A stretch of DNA of 8,795 nt. Source: Dehalococcoidales bacterium. Its GTDB lineage: Bacteria; Chloroflexota; Dehalococcoidia; Dehalococcoidales; RBG-16-60-22. Position numbers and translations under genes: made by a program. The stretch covers positions 1 through 8,795 of the forward strand of contig JAGLTT010000024.1 in assembly GCA_023135135.1 (NCBI GenBank). The letters are read 5' to 3'. Shown piece after piece: positions 6,283 through 8,795 of the stretch (position 1 is the first letter of the stretch; each line of letters starts with the position of its first letter). The notes below the pieces were generated by a model that was given only the letters and a program-made list of their open reading frames with translations, did not search any database and was not told the origin of the DNA.

Positions 6283-7857
6283 TCACACCGATTCTATCGG
6301 TAAAGTAGTGAATCTCATCTTGGCCAGTTTCTCGGCGGTTACCAGGATAGCTTCGGCGTCATGGTTCAATTGCGATACCAGTAGTATCATAGCCGGAGCC
6401 GATACCTGTCTGGTAGCGGACACCAGAGCCAGGGTAGCCGGGTGGGTCCTGGCTACCTGCTCAATAGAGCGATGTTCAAAATTGAGAATATCGAGCAGTC
6501 GCTGGGCAGGTTCAGAATCCGTTTGTTGGAGCTGTCTGATATTTCGTCTTATTTTGGCGATATCTGCCGGTTCCAGATATCGGTCAGCGAATTTTACCAC
6601 CGTAATTTCTCTGAGTAATGATAGTGCTTGCCTGAGCATTTCCAGCGGTTCGACGATAGCTGTGTTAAGGACGACACTCTGGTGGTTGTAGGCAGCCAGC
6701 AGTGTGGGTATTTTTTCGCGCGCCGTCGTTAAGGCTACGGTTATCAGGTTGAAGGCAAGGTTGTCGGCTGCCTCCGCATCGGTCACCGAGAGGTTAACGG
6801 CGATGATGGCTGCCTGCTCGTTGGATTCCTGATATTCTCTTACTATTAGCTGGCTAAGTTTCAGGGTATGTTTCCAGTCTATGTCCCTTAGCGTGTCACC
6901 GGGTTGATAGGCACGGCTTTCCAGGTATTCAATGCCTCGCTTCGGTTTTATAAGGTCTTGAGAAGGCAGGTTGGCTGCCGAAATCACTCCTGAACCTGTT
7001 TGTTCCAAATATTTCCTGGCCAGCCATTCGGCGTATTGTGCTCTCGGGATGATATGCAGGTTCAGTGGCTCAAGTAACTGGTTTATCTGGATAAGACCCC
7101 GCGGGTCAACCGCCGATATCTGGAGCTGAGGGCGTGATTCCCCCGCCAGTGGCGGAGTGAAACTGATTTCCACATTATTTTTGCCTCCGCTGAGTATAAT
7201 ATGCTGTGGGGTAACCTGTGCCCAGGGAACGGTGAAGCTCAACTGGCTGTGCATTTTTACCCAGGTTTGGCTGGTCAGGAGCAGGCGGGTGCTCCCGGTG
7301 GTGCCGACTATAATTCTTCTCAGCATGGTATTGGTGGCAAAGGGACGGCGGGGGATAGTGAACAGTATCGCTGATAGCGCCCCCAGGAGGTACAGGGCCA
7401 GGGAGATGCCGGTAAAGAGCAGGACGGGACGATTGACCACAGGTACTATCAGCATTACGGCCAGTACCGCGATTAATAATGATACGAAGGTATAGGTAGT
7501 ATTTCTTTCGCCTTTTGCTTTTGATACCTGCGTATAACGGACGTTTTCTCTCAGGTTAAAATCGAGCAGGTATAAAATGGGCAGGACGAACACGACGGCT
7601 ATGATTTGAGAAGCTATTACCGGGAGGTTTATCATATTTTCCAGTAACGGTGCCAGTACCAGCGGCGTCAGGAATATCACTGCCAGGTTTATTACTATGT
7701 TAAACCTGGGTGTTTGCGGGCGTATCAAAGTAGACAGAATTATCAGCAGCAGAACCAGCGCCAGTACTAAATAGGGCAGCGGCGACATTACGGCAGCCGC
7801 CAGCAGAACCAGCGATATATATATTTGACATAAAAATTGGAATGATGCTCTATGCAT
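6283..7857 (-). CDS. DUF58-family membrane protein with six predicted TM segments
   Basis: This 524-residue protein is recognised as DUF58 by GIEYLESRAYQPGDTLRDIDWKH-type sequence (308-330), with the diagnostic YQPGD (317-321) and RDIDW (324-328) and the following LIVREYQE. An earlier beta-rich part (about 200-265) contains DPRGLI, equivalent to the DPFGL of the family. About six hydrophobic segments precede it (about 10-26, 28-45, 52-72, 78-99, 121-141 and 144-167), more than the two typical of DUF58 proteins. After the signature, a von Willebrand A-like core begins, but its metal motif DXSXS reads NLSVT (355-359), so metal binding may be lost. A C-terminal extension of roughly 100 residues has no recognised motif. 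DUF58 proteins are standard partners of MoxR ATPases, and here the start codon overlaps the MoxR stop by 8 bases. There is no obvious ribosome binding site, which fits translational coupling; an in-frame ATG at residue 24 is an alternative start that would remove part of TM1. Its biological role is unknown. Confidence 0.85.
   Translation of the reverse strand: MHRASFQFLCQIYISLVLLAAAVMSPLPYLVLALVLLLIILSTLIRPQTPRFNIVINLAVIFLTPLVLAPLLENMINLPVIASQIIAVVFVLPILYLLDFNLRENVRYTQVSKAKGERNTTYTFVSLLIAVLAVMLIVPVVNRPVLLFTGISLALYLLGALSAILFTIPRRPFATNTMLRRIIVGTTGSTRLLLTSQTWVKMHSQLSFTVPWAQVTPQHIILSGGKNNVEISFTPPLAGESRPQLQISAVDPRGLIQINQLLEPLNLHIIPRAQYAEWLARKYLEQTGSGVISAANLPSQDLIKPKRGIEYLESRAYQPGDTLRDIDWKHTLKLSQLIVREYQESNEQAAIIAVNLSVTDAEAADNLAFNLITVALTTAREKIPTLLAAYNHQSVVLNTAIVEPLEMLRQALSLLREITVVKFADRYLEPADIAKIRRNIRQLQQTDSEPAQRLLDILNFEHRSIEQVARTHPATLALVSATRQVSAPAMILLVSQLNHDAEAILVTAEKLAKMRFTTLPIESV
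6287..6301. other. Small perfect hairpin at the convergent gene ends
   Basis: ACCGAT (6287-6292) and ATCGGT (6296-6301) form a 6-base stem with a TCT loop, lying in the last codons of the DUF58 gene just past the glmS stop. It could help end transcription from both sides, as there is no other room for a terminator. No T-run follows on either strand, so the case is weak. Confidence 0.25.
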
Positions 7858-8795
7858 TGTCTATTTTCGGTACGGGGACCTGGGTAGCTACCTCGTTGAT
7901 GATTGGCTCGGGGCTGATGTCTTCCATTTCAGCTTCGGGGCTCACCTGGAGGCGGTGGGATAGGGCTGGGACAAGCAGTCTCTTCACATCGTCGGGAATG
8001 ACGAAGTCTCTTTCCTGGAGGAAGGCCATGGCTCTGGCGCCTTTCAGCAGAGCGATGCCGGCGCGGGTGCTGGGACCCAGCACTATATCCTGATGGTGGC
8101 GCAGGTTGTCGACAATATCCAGGATATAGCGGCGGACACTATCGGCGACATGCACCTTCTTGACATCCTGCTGGAGCCGTACGATATCCGCCGGTGCCGT
8201 CACGGCCTCAACATGCGGCTCGGTAATAGCATCGATATCCCTGAGAATCTGGTCTTCCTCTTCCAGAGTGGAAAGGCCGCTCCACGCACGGAACATAAAG
8301 CGGTCCGTTTGTACCTCGCTGAGCTGGGAGGTTCCGGCACCGCCGTAGGGTACCTGGCTCGCAATAACGATGAACGGATGTTCCAGCTTATGTGTTTCCC
8401 GCTCGATGGTAACCTGTTGTTCCTGCATGGACTCAAGAAGGGCGGACTGGGTACGGGGGGTGGTGCGGTTCAGCTCATCGGCCAGCAGCACGTTGGCGAA
8501 GATGGGCCCCGGCATAAACGTGGCGCTGCCGTCAGCACGATAGAGATAAAATCCGAGAATATCGGAGGGTAGCATGTCGGGAGTGCCCTGGACTCTTTTG
8601 AACGTACCGCCGATGGCATGTGCAAAAGTCCGGGCGACAGTGGTTTTGGCTGTTCCGGGTAATCCTTCTATAAGCACGTGTCCCTGGCTCAGCAGGGTAA
8701 GTATCAGCAGCTCCTTAATATCATCCTTGCCGACGACCACCTTGGATACCTCATCAAGAATACTTTTCAGTGTTGCCTGCCCTTTTTCCTTTTGT
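7850..8795 (-). CDS. MoxR-family AAA+ ATPase, 5' end cut off
   Basis: The frame stays open to the right edge, and the residues before the GTG at 8738-8740 (ending ILDEVSK) fit the MoxR N-terminus. That GTG is therefore internal and the true start is outside the window; 314 codons are visible. Walker A GLPGTAKT is at 8642-8665, followed by GTPDMLPSDILGF. Walker B is LLADELNR (Asp-Glu at 8474-8479), then TQSALLESMQEQQVTI and the pre-sensor/arginine region LSEVQTDRF. The C-terminal lid (RAGIALLKGARAMAFLQERDFVIPDDV) is typical. MoxR proteins are chaperone-like ATPases that act with DUF58 and vWA proteins to assemble or activate complexes. The sensor-1 stretch usually ATQNP reads ASQVP, placing Val (codon 8351-8353) where Asn is normal, and the next residues YGGAGT also differ from the common IEYEGT. 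The gene overlaps its DUF58 partner by 8 bases, so the two are co-translated. Confidence 0.92.
   Translation of the reverse strand, partial: QKEKGQATLKSILDEVSKVVVGKDDIKELLILTLLSQGHVLIEGLPGTAKTTVARTFAHAIGGTFKRVQGTPDMLPSDILGFYLYRADGSATFMPGPIFANVLLADELNRTTPRTQSALLESMQEQQVTIERETHKLEHPFIVIASQVPYGGAGTSQLSEVQTDRFMFRAWSGLSTLEEEDQILRDIDAITEPHVEAVTAPADIVRLQQDVKKVHVADSVRRYILDIVDNLRHHQDIVLGPSTRAGIALLKGARAMAFLQERDFVIPDDVKRLLVPALSHRLQVSPEAEMEDISPEPIINEVATQVPVPKIDNA

Noticed and set aside
7786..7788. Downstream ATG (residue 24) as the DUF58 start
   Set aside because: It would cut into the first membrane segment and has no better ribosome binding site. The ATG at 7855-7857 overlapping the MoxR stop fits coupling better, though this is not certain.
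8738..8740. GTG as the start of the MoxR gene
   Set aside because: Codons to its right in the same frame continue open and encode the expected MoxR N-terminal sequence, so the gene starts beyond the window.

Overview
The window looks like an ordinary bacterial chromosome segment with moderate GC. Its gene content suggests the Chloroflexota, most likely Dehalococcoidia. Three things point that way: an archaeal-type phosphohexomutase, two tandem archaeal-type sugar nucleotidyltransferases with left-handed beta-helix tails, and glmS in one run, an arrangement I associate from memory with Dehalococcoides-like genomes. A compact REP-like double hairpin and a MoxR/DUF58 pair fit the same picture. 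This placement is inference; no rRNA or other marker gene is present.

Layout, left to right. (1) The 3' end of a prohibitin-like SPFH membrane protein gene occupies 3-530. (2) A 144-base spacer holds nested inverted repeats and then a near-consensus promoter that ends only about ten bases before the next start codon. (3) A plus-strand cluster follows: GlmM-like phosphohexomutase (675-1976), bifunctional GlmU-like enzyme (1973-3175, TTG start, 4-base overlap), a second GlmU-like paralogue (3186-4361), a 133-base spacer with a double-hairpin repeat, then glmS (4495-6279). (4) On the minus strand, converging on glmS with only 3 bases between stop codons, lie a six-TM DUF58 protein (6283-7857) and a MoxR-family AAA+ ATPase (7850 to the right edge, 5' end cut off), overlapping by 8 bases.

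The plus-strand cluster encodes a complete route from fructose-6-phosphate to UDP-GlcNAc. GlmS makes glucosamine-6-phosphate, the mutase makes glucosamine-1-phosphate, and the first GlmU-like protein can acetylate it and couple it to UTP. The second GlmU-like protein keeps the nucleotidyltransferase site but has lost the acetyltransferase His/Tyr block, so it is probably a nucleotidyltransferase only, with unknown sugar specificity. The minus-strand pair is a chaperone-like MoxR ATPase and its usual membrane-anchored DUF58 partner. Both carry changes at normally diagnostic residues: sensor-1 Asn to Val in MoxR, and a degenerate MIDAS in DUF58.

I found no mobile element genes, CRISPR array, tRNA or rRNA. 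I do not see a clearly undescribed multi-gene system. The most interesting signals are the split paralogue pair, the near-leaderless promoter with a dyad on its -35 box, the double-hairpin repeat, and the variant MoxR/DUF58 pair.
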